Positions 51,584 to 58,335 of a stretch of DNA of 58,335 nt are shown here, piece after piece. Origin of the DNA: an uncultured Bacteroidales bacterium (lineage in GTDB: Bacteria; Bacteroidota; Bacteroidia; Bacteroidales; WCHB1-69); assembly GCA_937901455.1 (NCBI GenBank), contig CALDIA010000087.1, positions 1 to 58,335 of the forward strand, in the 5' to 3' direction. A model generated the notes under the pieces. It was given only the letters and a program-made list of their open reading frames with translations. It searched no databases and had not been told where the DNA came from. Positions within the stretch are counted from its first letter, which is position 1. Each line of letters starts with the position of its first letter. The translations under genes were made by a program, and so were the position numbers.

Positions 51584-54505
51584 TTAGTTTCCCAGCTTCA
51601 CCACGTTCCCGGTGACGCTTTGCGGGGCGTGGCCGCGGGTCTTGTAGCGCACGAGCACCACATAGACACCATCGGGCACGCCTGCGCCGTCCCAGCCCTG
51701 GTCCACGCGCCGCGTGCTGTACTGCACCATGCCCCAGCGGTCGAAGATGGTCATCTCGTAGCTCTCCACCTCGTCGGGATAGGCGAAGATAGGCAGGAAC
51801 ACATCGTTGAGGCCATCGCCGTCGGGCGTGAAGCTGTTGGGCAGCCACAGCTCCTGCTCGCAGGGCTCGTACTCTACCACGATGTCGTCGCCATGGATGA
51901 AGCATTTGTTGGTGACAGTGACCGAGTAGGTGCCGGGGTGCTGCACAAGGAAAGTCGGCCTGTCGCTGCCATTCTGCCACTCGTAGTTGCAGAAGGGCAC
52001 CTCTGCCGACAGGAGCAGGGTTCTGCCCTCGCAGAGGGTCGTGTCAGGGCCGAGATCGACGGTGAAGTCGGTGAGGTAGCCTATGGCGATGGTGTCGGAG
52101 GCGCCGAGGCAGTGGTCGGTGACGACCACCCAGTACTGGCCATCCTCAAAGACGGTGTAGGTGGTGTTGGTGCTCTGGTCCTGCCACTCGTAGGAGGCGG
52201 GGTGTGGCTGGGTGGCGTCCAACAGAAGGGTGGCCAATTCGCAAAGGGTGCTGTCGTTGCCGAAGGCCACGGCCGACTGCGGGTAGAGGTCGATGGTGAA
52301 GAGGTCGCTTTCGGCGCGGCAGCCGCGGTTGGTGACGGTGACCGAGTAAGTACCCGCACTGTCAACGGTGATGGCGGGCGTGTGCGCGCTGGTGCTCCAC
52401 TGGTAGCTGATGACATTGGGCTGCTCCACGGAGAGAATGGCCCCGTGGCAGAGGGTGTCATCATGGCAGACCTCCAGTACGGGAGGCGGCAGCACCACGA
52501 CAAAGGTGGTGCTCGTGTCGGGACAGCCGTCATAGTGGAAGACGAGCTGCGCGGTGAGGGTATCGACCTGCGGAAGGAGGAACGAGAGCTCGGGAAAGGG
52601 GTACGACACGCCGTCGTAGATCCACTCCACGGGCACGGAGTCGGGGTTGTGCTCAACCTTGAGCAGGAGCGTGTCGCCGATGCAGCGATAGACGGTGTCG
52701 TTGTTGTGCGGACTGAGTCCTGTATAGCTGTCCTGGTAGGCATCAAGGCTAAAGCAACCGGAAGCACCGCTATTAAAATATAGAAGATTTGTTATATCTT
52801 GAGTTTCAGGGTGTCCCGAAGGAACGGGTTGCACATTGTAGCCGAACTCATCAATGTAGGCAGAGAATCCATGTTCGTTTTCGATGCGGATGATTTCGGG
52901 GATGTCTTCGTTGTAGAAGTAGAGTTGGGTAACCCAGTACTCGCCGTTGGTCATGGGGAAGGAATCGAACGCGGTGGGTGGGATGAGCTCACCGTTGAAG
53001 TAGGTACTGCCGATCCCGTCCTCATGGGTGTAGATTTGCACATCCACATAAAGGGTGTCAGCAGGTGAATAGACGGCAACCAATGGCTCTCCAGGAGGAG
53101 AAACTATTTGGCTAAATTGGACACTATGGCGTGTGGTAGGGTATATCCATTTGTCCACCATCCTCTCGGTAGGTTGCAACAACAAGCCCAATTGATAAGA
53201 GACACTATAACAACCTAAGGAATCTCTCACGATGCCCATGACCGGATAGCCGGGGGCACTTTCCTTATATATCATATAAGAGGGGCCGACAACAGGTTTG
53301 TACAGACGGGGCGTTGGAAATCGCAAAAATGTGTATGGCACACTCACATATTGGTGAATATCACCCCAATAGCGTAGGTGATTTCCTGTGAGCAGCGAAA
53401 ACATTGGTTGTATATAGGCGGATGTGTCAATATAGTCTGAAATATATTCATTATAAATGTAAGCTGTAATGCAGCTGTCAAAAACATAGGGTGTTAATGC
53501 CAATTTGTCGTAGAAAGAGATACCCTTGTCAAAGCGATTGTTTTGCAGTTTTGTGCAAAGATAATCTTTTCCGGTAAAATAGTTGCCGATTCTTGTGATA
53601 GGGATAATGTCAAAAAATTCATGATCCAAAGTCCTCTTGTAATAGTGACGATTAAAAATTGGCCTTGCCTCGGCCTCATAAATGCATTCATAGCATAGTA
53701 TTTGTTTGCAATTGGTGTAAACAGAAAGGCTTACTATTGCGGGGGAAATTACAGAAGCTCCAGCATGATTCAGCAATATGGTGTCTGTCACCAATATGGG
53801 TGTACCGATATTAGGATAGTACTGGTACTGTATATACAATTCGACACTGTCTTCCAAAGCGGTGATAGCCAAATAAGAAAAGGGAGGTGCTGATGGAGAA
53901 GGATGTTTGATAGGAGCATCCACGGAAGTGGAAAAATGCGTGGTTCTATTATATTCAATGGGCCAAACAAAAGATTTGTTTGAATAATAGTCCAAATAGC
54001 CAGTATGACATGCATGGCACCAGGGAGCAAGCAAATGTGCACATCTGCATGGACTGTTAGGGGCATCCGGATTGTAAATGACAGGGCTGGTAATGTTTTC
54101 TAAAAAATATTGAGTGTAAACCACCACATTGCGTGTAGTTCTTATGAAAACACCTTTTTCTATAGCTTGAAAGCCTGTTTGTGGCGCTATATACCCATTT
54201 GTAAAAAAAGAAGTATAATCCTTGGAAATATTAATGACAGTAGGGGTGTTGGGTGAAACAGAGAAGTCTATGTGCAAACCTAATGCGTTGTTTTCAATAT
54301 ATCCTGTACAGGCGGTGTCACCTACAATATATATTGACAGACTATCAGGCGCGTATGGGTAAGGAACATGAAGATTAGAGCATAATAGCCAAAAATTCCT
54401 TCCCGAAATCATTCCCGGGACAGCCCAAGTGTAAAAGCTCAGGCTCAGCATCAACGTAAAGGTCAATACTTTCTTGTTCATTTCAGACAGTGTGTTTGAT
54501 TTCAT
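51584..54505 (-). CDS. T9SS type B cargo protein with IgGFc-binding-like N-terminus and Ig-like repeats
   Basis: About 973 residues from the ATG at 54505, or 965 from 54481 (MNKKVLTFTLMLSLSFY, signal peptide). The N-terminal half (about 30-560) has the ISGRNFWLLCSNL pattern of IgGFc-binding-type domains, with a cysteine cluster CRCAHLLAPWCHAC. Three Ig-like repeats of about 80 residues follow, each with DTLC and GTYSVTVTN-type strands. The C-terminus is a gliding-motility-associated type B domain: LPNSFTPDGDGLNDVFLP, FDRWG, GVPDGVYVVLVRY. The C-terminal half is GC-rich (72% for bases 51661-51720), the N-terminal half AT-rich (38% for bases 53461-53520). Surface protein; ligand unknown. Confidence 0.82.
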   Translation of the reverse strand: MKSNTLSEMNKKVLTFTLMLSLSFYTWAVPGMISGRNFWLLCSNLHVPYPYAPDSLSIYIVGDTACTGYIENNALGLHIDFSVSPNTPTVINISKDYTSFFTNGYIAPQTGFQAIEKGVFIRTTRNVVVYTQYFLENITSPVIYNPDAPNSPCRCAHLLAPWCHACHTGYLDYYSNKSFVWPIEYNRTTHFSTSVDAPIKHPSPSAPPFSYLAITALEDSVELYIQYQYYPNIGTPILVTDTILLNHAGASVISPAIVSLSVYTNCKQILCYECIYEAEARPIFNRHYYKRTLDHEFFDIIPITRIGNYFTGKDYLCTKLQNNRFDKGISFYDKLALTPYVFDSCITAYIYNEYISDYIDTSAYIQPMFSLLTGNHLRYWGDIHQYVSVPYTFLRFPTPRLYKPVVGPSYMIYKESAPGYPVMGIVRDSLGCYSVSYQLGLLLQPTERMVDKWIYPTTRHSVQFSQIVSPPGEPLVAVYSPADTLYVDVQIYTHEDGIGSTYFNGELIPPTAFDSFPMTNGEYWVTQLYFYNEDIPEIIRIENEHGFSAYIDEFGYNVQPVPSGHPETQDITNLLYFNSGASGCFSLDAYQDSYTGLSPHNNDTVYRCIGDTLLLKVEHNPDSVPVEWIYDGVSYPFPELSFLLPQVDTLTAQLVFHYDGCPDTSTTFVVVLPPPVLEVCHDDTLCHGAILSVEQPNVISYQWSTSAHTPAITVDSAGTYSVTVTNRGCRAESDLFTIDLYPQSAVAFGNDSTLCELATLLLDATQPHPASYEWQDQSTNTTYTVFEDGQYWVVVTDHCLGASDTIAIGYLTDFTVDLGPDTTLCEGRTLLLSAEVPFCNYEWQNGSDRPTFLVQHPGTYSVTVTNKCFIHGDDIVVEYEPCEQELWLPNSFTPDGDGLNDVFLPIFAYPDEVESYEMTIFDRWGMVQYSTRRVDQGWDGAGVPDGVYVVLVRYKTRGHAPQSVTGNVVKLGN

Positions 54506-54566
54506 AAAACAACAATTTTTCTGGTCATCCAATTGCCATTATCGTCGGACACCCTCAAACAATACA
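54502..54566 (-). other. Displaced T9SS type A C-terminal tail in the +1 frame
   Basis: In the frame obtained by adding one G to the G6 tract at 54567-54572, translation continues GVYCLRVSDDNGNWMTRK then IVVL and stops with TGA at 54504-54502. This is a textbook T9SS type A sorting tail. The TGA overlaps the ATG at 54505 as ATGA, coupling the two cargo genes. Confidence 0.85.
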
Positions 54567-56135
54567 CCCCCCTCCACAATGGAATGAGACGGTTTGGTTA
54601 TTGCCAGTTGTCCCTGCACAGATGAGCTTTCCGTATAGATCATACACTTCATAATCTATTGTACCAGAAAAATGCCCGCAAACGAAGCAGTTGTCGCCAA
54701 TCATGCTAACAAAAGGTTTTTCTTCATCAATTATGGATAGACTTTTAACCGAGTCAGGCTCATTCAACCTGTCATAAACATAATCATAGCACTCCATTAT
54801 AAGCGATGGCGAGTTGGTTTGGGCAAAAGAGTGTGTCTGCGGACCGACAGGTACAGTGTCGTGAAAGAGAGAGGCACTTTGTGGAGTGTCGTAAAGGGTC
54901 ACGTCAATAGGACTCCAAGCAATATCACAGACACTTTGCGATATGTTTGCGGTTTCGGTCACATATACTTCTGCTCCATTGTAGGTGCCCGTGGACAAGA
55001 TGGTAGGGATGGAACGGCTGGGGTTTAATTCCAACTTTTGCAATTGGATTTTGTTACTGTAGAGGTTGGGGAGAAGCTCTCCTGTACAGGTTGTAGTAGG
55101 CACATTTCCTGTTATATATGCGGCATCCATGCCTGACAGAGCATAAGGATCCACCTGGGCAATGTAGTGAATATCCCAACAATAATTAATTCTTCCCAAC
55201 AACGTGAGCAGATTTCTCTCAGGAATATATTTAAGGTCATGTAGAAACAACTTGGCAGCTTGAAATAAAAAGAGGGAAGAGTTGGTGATGGTGCTGTAAT
55301 TATCTATCAGTGATAGAACCATCCCGTCACCTTTATCGGGAGTCCGCAGGGGGCTCCCTAACACAATGGTATGGTCGTCCAATATTTCCAAGGTGGGTCT
55401 GGATTCAGCATGTTTGTAATCAAAATGGGGTGGCGAAGCGGAATAATCCCAGCAATTAAATGAGATTACGTTGAAAAAGGGAGCGCTGAATGTATATTGC
55501 CAAACAAATAGCCCTATTTGGTCTCCGGCATATCGCTTTCCGCAAAGCACAAAACGTTCGTTAAAGGGGTCCCAGTCCACATCTGTAGCTCGTGAATCAT
55601 GCCCACTGATAGCAAAACCTATGTCGGTATTAGGCGGTGTGTTGGTCGGGCCCAGTTGACTGGTAAAAGCAGTTACAAAATCCTGGTTTTCGAGCACGAA
55701 CATGTTCACCATATTCCCATTCACATCGTAGCCGCAGCAGCCGTTCACAAAATAGTCATCTGGATATGAGGATAGTTGCACAGCATATTGTATGGTGTGA
55801 TTGGTAATTTCGTATAATCCGGCCCACGGGAGATTGTTATAACTGCCATAGATCACAATGTCTCCATCAAAATCCTCGTAGGCCCCTTGCAGGGACCATG
55901 ATCCGGAACTTTCGTAATCAGTGCCCACAGGCTGCAATGTAACAGGATTAATTTCTGAGACATACAGATTCCGGTTGTCAGCATAAAATAAATATCCGGT
56001 GCCATTGGAGTGCATGACGGTTACAGCGGAGGATGGCTTGCTGGTAGGATGCGTGTATCCCCAGTGGGCATTCTGCGCCACGCCACCGAACGCAAAGCCA
56101 AGCAACAGAAAGAAGAGAGTGACGATTTTTTTCAT
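54555..56135 (-). CDS. Exported protein, T9SS type A cargo with frameshifted sorting tail
   Basis: 526 residues as read, from the ATG at 56135 (MKKIVTLFFLLLGFAFGGVAQ, signal peptide); 544 residues if the frame is restored. The body is a beta-propeller-like array of strands (FYADNRNLYVSEINP, DVDWDPFNERFVLCGKRY), suggesting a secreted beta-propeller; I do not recognise a closer family. Near the end, YEVYDLYGKLICAGTTG is the start of a type A T9SS domain, but the frame is broken at a G6 tract and ends HCGGGCIV. A -7 box (56163-56170) lies upstream. It precedes the type B cargo gene. Confidence 0.75.
   Translation of the reverse strand: MKKIVTLFFLLLGFAFGGVAQNAHWGYTHPTSKPSSAVTVMHSNGTGYLFYADNRNLYVSEINPVTLQPVGTDYESSGSWSLQGAYEDFDGDIVIYGSYNNLPWAGLYEITNHTIQYAVQLSSYPDDYFVNGCCGYDVNGNMVNMFVLENQDFVTAFTSQLGPTNTPPNTDIGFAISGHDSRATDVDWDPFNERFVLCGKRYAGDQIGLFVWQYTFSAPFFNVISFNCWDYSASPPHFDYKHAESRPTLEILDDHTIVLGSPLRTPDKGDGMVLSLIDNYSTITNSSLFLFQAAKLFLHDLKYIPERNLLTLLGRINYCWDIHYIAQVDPYALSGMDAAYITGNVPTTTCTGELLPNLYSNKIQLQKLELNPSRSIPTILSTGTYNGAEVYVTETANISQSVCDIAWSPIDVTLYDTPQSASLFHDTVPVGPQTHSFAQTNSPSLIMECYDYVYDRLNEPDSVKSLSIIDEEKPFVSMIGDNCFVCGHFSGTIDYEVYDLYGKLICAGTTGNNQTVSFHCGGGCIV
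54567..54572 (-). repeat. G6 homopolymer at the frameshift (C6 on the plus strand)
   Basis: Minus-strand reading is GGA GGG GGG TGT with six Gs after GGA. Seven Gs restore the T9SS tail. Homopolymers this long are slippage-prone both in vivo and in assembly. Confidence 0.8.
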
Positions 56136-56162
56136 AAGTGTGTTGTTTTTTATATTTCGGGG

Positions 56163-56170
56163 CAAAGATA
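56163..56170 (-). promoter_or_regulatory. -7 box upstream of the T9SS cargo pair
   Basis: The minus strand reads TATCTTTG, 28 bases before the ATG at 56135. Confidence 0.6.
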
Positions 56171-56322
56171 ATAAAAATAGTTAATTGTTAATAGATATCA
56201 CTTCACTTGAACGGCCTCATTAAGGGCAAAAGTTCGGCAACTCAGAATTGATGAAGAGGCTATGGGATAAAGGAAGGTCCAGAAAAAAGCAGGAGGATGG
56301 AACAACACAGGATATTATTTTG

Positions 56323-56330
56323 TATTTTTG
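56323..56330 (+). promoter_or_regulatory. -7 box upstream of the threonine dehydrogenase-like gene
   Basis: TATTTTTG matches TAnnTTTG, 39 bases before the ATG at 56370. Confidence 0.55.
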
Positions 56331-56369
56331 CATCCTCATTTTAAAAAGATAATTCTAAAAAACAATACA

Positions 56370-57323
56370 ATGAAAAAAATACTTGTTATTGGTGCCTGCG
56401 GCCAGATCGGATCCGAGTTGACACCTGCCTTGCGTAAACAATATGGTACGGACAATGTGGTTGCCGCCGATCTGATGTACCCCCTGAAGGGTGACTTGGC
56501 CGAATCAGGTCCTTCCTGCAAAATTGACGCCACCAATGCCCAAGACATTGCCGATGCAGTCAAGAAGTACAACGTTGATGCCATCTATAATCTTGCAGCC
56601 ATTTTGTCGGCCAAGGCGGAGGCTAATCCCATGTTAGGCTGGAACGTCGGCATCGGCGCACTCATTAACTGTCTGGAGGTTTCGCGTGAGTTTGGCTGCG
56701 CGCTATTCACCCCCAGCTCCATCGGTGCCTTCGGTCCCGACACGCCCCACGACATGACTCCCCAAGACACCATCCAACGACCCAAGACCATCTACGGTGT
56801 CACCAAGGTGACGGGTGAGTTGTTGAGCGACTACTACTTCAAACGCTTTGGCGTGGACACCCGCTCCGTCCGCTTCCCGGGCCTCATCTCCAATGTAACC
56901 TTGCCTGGCGGCGGCACCACCGACTACGCCGTGGAGATCTACTATGCCGCTGTCAAAGGAGAGACTTTCACCTGCCCCATCGCCAAGGGCACCTTCATGG
57001 ACATGATGTACATGCCCGATGCACTCAAGGCTGCCATGGACCTTATGGAAGCCGACCCTGCCAAGTTAGTGCACCGCAATTCATTCAACATCACAGCTAT
57101 GAGCTTCGAGCCGGAGATGATCTACAACGAGATCAAAAAACACATCCCCGACTTTAAGATGGAATACCAATATGATGAGTTGAGACAAGCGATTGCTGAC
57201 TCCTGGCCCAACCAGATGGACGACCACTGCGCACGCGAGGAGTGGGGCTTCAAGCCCTCCTACGACCTCTCATCCATGACTGAAGACATGCTCAAAGTGT
57301 TACGCCAGAAATACCAAAAATAG
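56370..57323 (+). CDS. SDR-type L-threonine 3-dehydrogenase-like NAD-dependent epimerase/dehydratase
   Basis: A 317-residue short-chain dehydrogenase. The start is the ATG at 56370 (MKKILVIGACGQIGSEL); the longer frame to 56328 begins with TTG within the promoter. The Rossmann motif GACGQIG is at the N-terminus, and the active-site YGVTK with an upstream Ser (TPSSIGAFGP) is present. RPKTIYGVTKVTGE, VRFPGLIS and GTFMDMMYMPDA fit the SDR-type L-threonine 3-dehydrogenase, which makes 2-amino-3-ketobutyrate. Other NAD-dependent epimerases are possible. A strong terminator follows. Confidence 0.88.
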   Translation: MKKILVIGACGQIGSELTPALRKQYGTDNVVAADLMYPLKGDLAESGPSCKIDATNAQDIADAVKKYNVDAIYNLAAILSAKAEANPMLGWNVGIGALINCLEVSREFGCALFTPSSIGAFGPDTPHDMTPQDTIQRPKTIYGVTKVTGELLSDYYFKRFGVDTRSVRFPGLISNVTLPGGGTTDYAVEIYYAAVKGETFTCPIAKGTFMDMMYMPDALKAAMDLMEADPAKLVHRNSFNITAMSFEPEMIYNEIKKHIPDFKMEYQYDELRQAIADSWPNQMDDHCAREEWGFKPSYDLSSMTEDMLKVLRQKYQK

Positions 57324-57342
57324 ACCATAACACGCAATCCAC

Positions 57343-57378
57343 AAAAAAGGCTGATCCCGCCAGGAATCAGCCTTTTTT
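57343..57378. terminator. Bidirectional terminator between convergent genes
   Basis: AAAAAAGGCTGAT (57343-57355) pairs with ATCAGCCTTTTTT (57366-57378) with a 10-base loop and A/T runs, serving both the dehydrogenase and the TlpA-like gene. Confidence 0.9.
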
Positions 57379-57395
57379 AATGTTAGTCAACACAA

Positions 57396-58335
57396 TTATT
57401 GCTGCTCAAGCAACTGTTTCACGGCACGTTCAAGCGCTTCACCGCGCAAATCCTTAGCCACGATACGGCCCTCCTTGTCAAGCAGAAAAGTGGCCGGAAT
57501 GGAGCGGACCCCATAGATGGCGGCAGCCTTCGACTGCCATTGTTTCAAGTCGCTCACATGGTTAGGCCAAACCAGTTTGTCGGCCGCTATGGCACCTTTC
57601 CAAGAATTGGCATCACGATCCAGAGACACGCTATAAATCTCAAAACCCTTGTCATGATATTGACTATACACACGACGTACATTGGGGTTCTCGCGACGAC
57701 AAGGGCCGCACCATGACGCCCAGAAATCAACCAAGACCACCTTGCCACGAAGGTCGGACAATTTCAGCATCTTACCATCGGGGTTGGGAAACTCCAATTC
57801 AGGAGCAATGGCGCCAACAGATGTTCCACTGGGGGCTGCCGTTAGCATATTCCAGCGCTCCTTCACAATCGGATGCTCAGGATACTTCTTGACCAACGCC
57901 CCAAATACATCCTTATGCAACTGGCTATTCTGCTCGCGCGGAAACATATCTATAAACATCACCGTGGCAATGTCTTCCTTGTTGGCCTCAATGGCCTCCT
58001 TTATCTTATTGTTCAAGTAGGCATCATTGTCGTTATACACTTTCTGATACTTGCCTACCACATCCCGCTGGATCCTCTGCGATGAGGTAACCAACGAGGA
58101 GCCCTGATTTCTGGTATTGGCAACGCTCTGCTCGTAGGTGCCCTTGGAAGCCAGAATCTCAGCCATTCGCCCGCCCAACTCATTAATCACACGGTTGGAC
58201 CAATGTGCTTTGTTGGACTTCTTGGCCAATAAATCGTTATAGGCCAGACTGTCATAATAATTCATCAACTCCTTTACATTACCGACAATAGAGCCCAGCG
58301 TCTGTTCAGCCACTTTGTGACGGGCATCCACCTCC
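57396..58335 (-). CDS. TlpA-like thioredoxin-fold protein, 5'-partial
   Basis: The frame runs off the right edge, so the N-terminus is missing; the GTG at 58331 is not a convincing start. About 312 residues are visible. A helical region (about 1-165), the DUF4369-like part of longer TlpA proteins, is followed by a thioredoxin fold: PELEFPNPDGKMLKLSDLRGK, the redox site WCGPC (57699-57713) and the cis-Pro loop SIPATFLLD. It is probably an envelope thiol-disulfide oxidoreductase, with the signal peptide outside the window. Confidence 0.88.
   Translation of the reverse strand, partial: EVDARHKVAEQTLGSIVGNVKELMNYYDSLAYNDLLAKKSNKAHWSNRVINELGGRMAEILASKGTYEQSVANTRNQGSSLVTSSQRIQRDVVGKYQKVYNDNDAYLNNKIKEAIEANKEDIATVMFIDMFPREQNSQLHKDVFGALVKKYPEHPIVKERWNMLTAAPSGTSVGAIAPELEFPNPDGKMLKLSDLRGKVVLVDFWASWCGPCRRENPNVRRVYSQYHDKGFEIYSVSLDRDANSWKGAIAADKLVWPNHVSDLKQWQSKAAAIYGVRSIPATFLLDKEGRIVAKDLRGEALERAVKQLLEQQ

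Noticed and set aside
51620..52783. 387-residue plus-strand ORF in the GC-rich cargo half
   Set aside because: High GC removes stop codons on the opposite strand; sense frame carries Ig and T9SS type B motifs.
1..58335. CRISPR arrays, tRNA or rRNA genes, insertion-sequence transposases, prophage genes
   Set aside because: No regularly spaced repeats, cloverleaf sequences, transposase or phage motifs were recognised in the window.

Overview
This window looks like a chromosomal segment of an anaerobic member of the Bacteroidales (Bacteroidetes). Three things point there. Many genes are preceded by the Bacteroidetes -7 box TAnnTTTG. Type IX secretion and gliding genes (porV, gldF, gldG) sit beside two exported proteins that carry, or once carried, T9SS C-terminal sorting domains. 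Several protein families are typical of the group (DUF4384, TerB-DnaJ, zinc-ribbon coiled coil beside Nif3). An [FeFe]-hydrogenase maturase (HydG), an oxygen-independent B12-type ribonucleotide reductase (NrdJ) and CCG-type Fe-S proteins suggest a strictly anaerobic, fermentative life. Genus and species cannot be resolved from the sequence alone.

Layout. Bases 1-3440: three exported proteins (DUF4384/LPP20-like, a second LPP20-like, a transglutaminase-like) followed by an orphan signal-peptide remnant. Bases 3434-11154 (minus): clpC, kdsC, TerB-DnaJ, uvrA, speB. Bases 11155-11953: a gene-free, GC-rich block of hairpins and repeats. Bases 11954-23976 (plus): DsrK/HmcF-like Fe-S protein, porV, ispF, M3 peptidase, gldF, gldG, M16 peptidase, ahcY. 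Bases 24190-28164: GNAT, an Ig-like lipoprotein, TM1266-type regulator and hydG. Bases 28276-32944: mreB, then a packed uspA-flavin reductase-nif3-zinc ribbon run. Bases 33025-36470 (minus): outer-membrane protein, waaA, lemA, TPM protein. Bases 36688-42591 (plus): metK-fabD, then nrdJ with a LutA-like protein. Bases 42588-46455 (minus): acyltransferase, glycosyltransferase 9, lpxH, era. Bases 46549-50488 (minus): serS, a TPR protein, ksgA. Bases 50545-56135 (minus): a YD-repeat protein and a two-gene T9SS cargo unit. The right edge holds an L-threonine dehydrogenase-like gene and a TlpA-like thioredoxin cut by the window end.

How it works together. Much of the window serves the envelope: lipid A/Kdo (kdsC, waaA, lpxH), phospholipid and fatty acid supply (acyltransferase, fabD), cell shape (mreB), and secretion or gliding with its cargo. 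Genes are tightly packed, with repeated ATGA stop/start overlaps (uvrA/speB, uspA/flavin reductase, waaA/lemA, metK/fabD) that imply translational coupling.

Two disrupted reading frames stand out. The TPR gene near 48.3 kb is split by a 19-base insert containing the Illumina adapter core, so it is almost certainly intact in the organism. The T9SS cargo gene ending at 54555 loses its sorting domain because a G6 tract would need to be G7. With one more G the frame encodes a textbook T9SS tail and ends in an ATGA overlap with the next cargo gene. This is either an assembly error or a homopolymer switch, and it is the best lead here for an undescribed regulated surface system.
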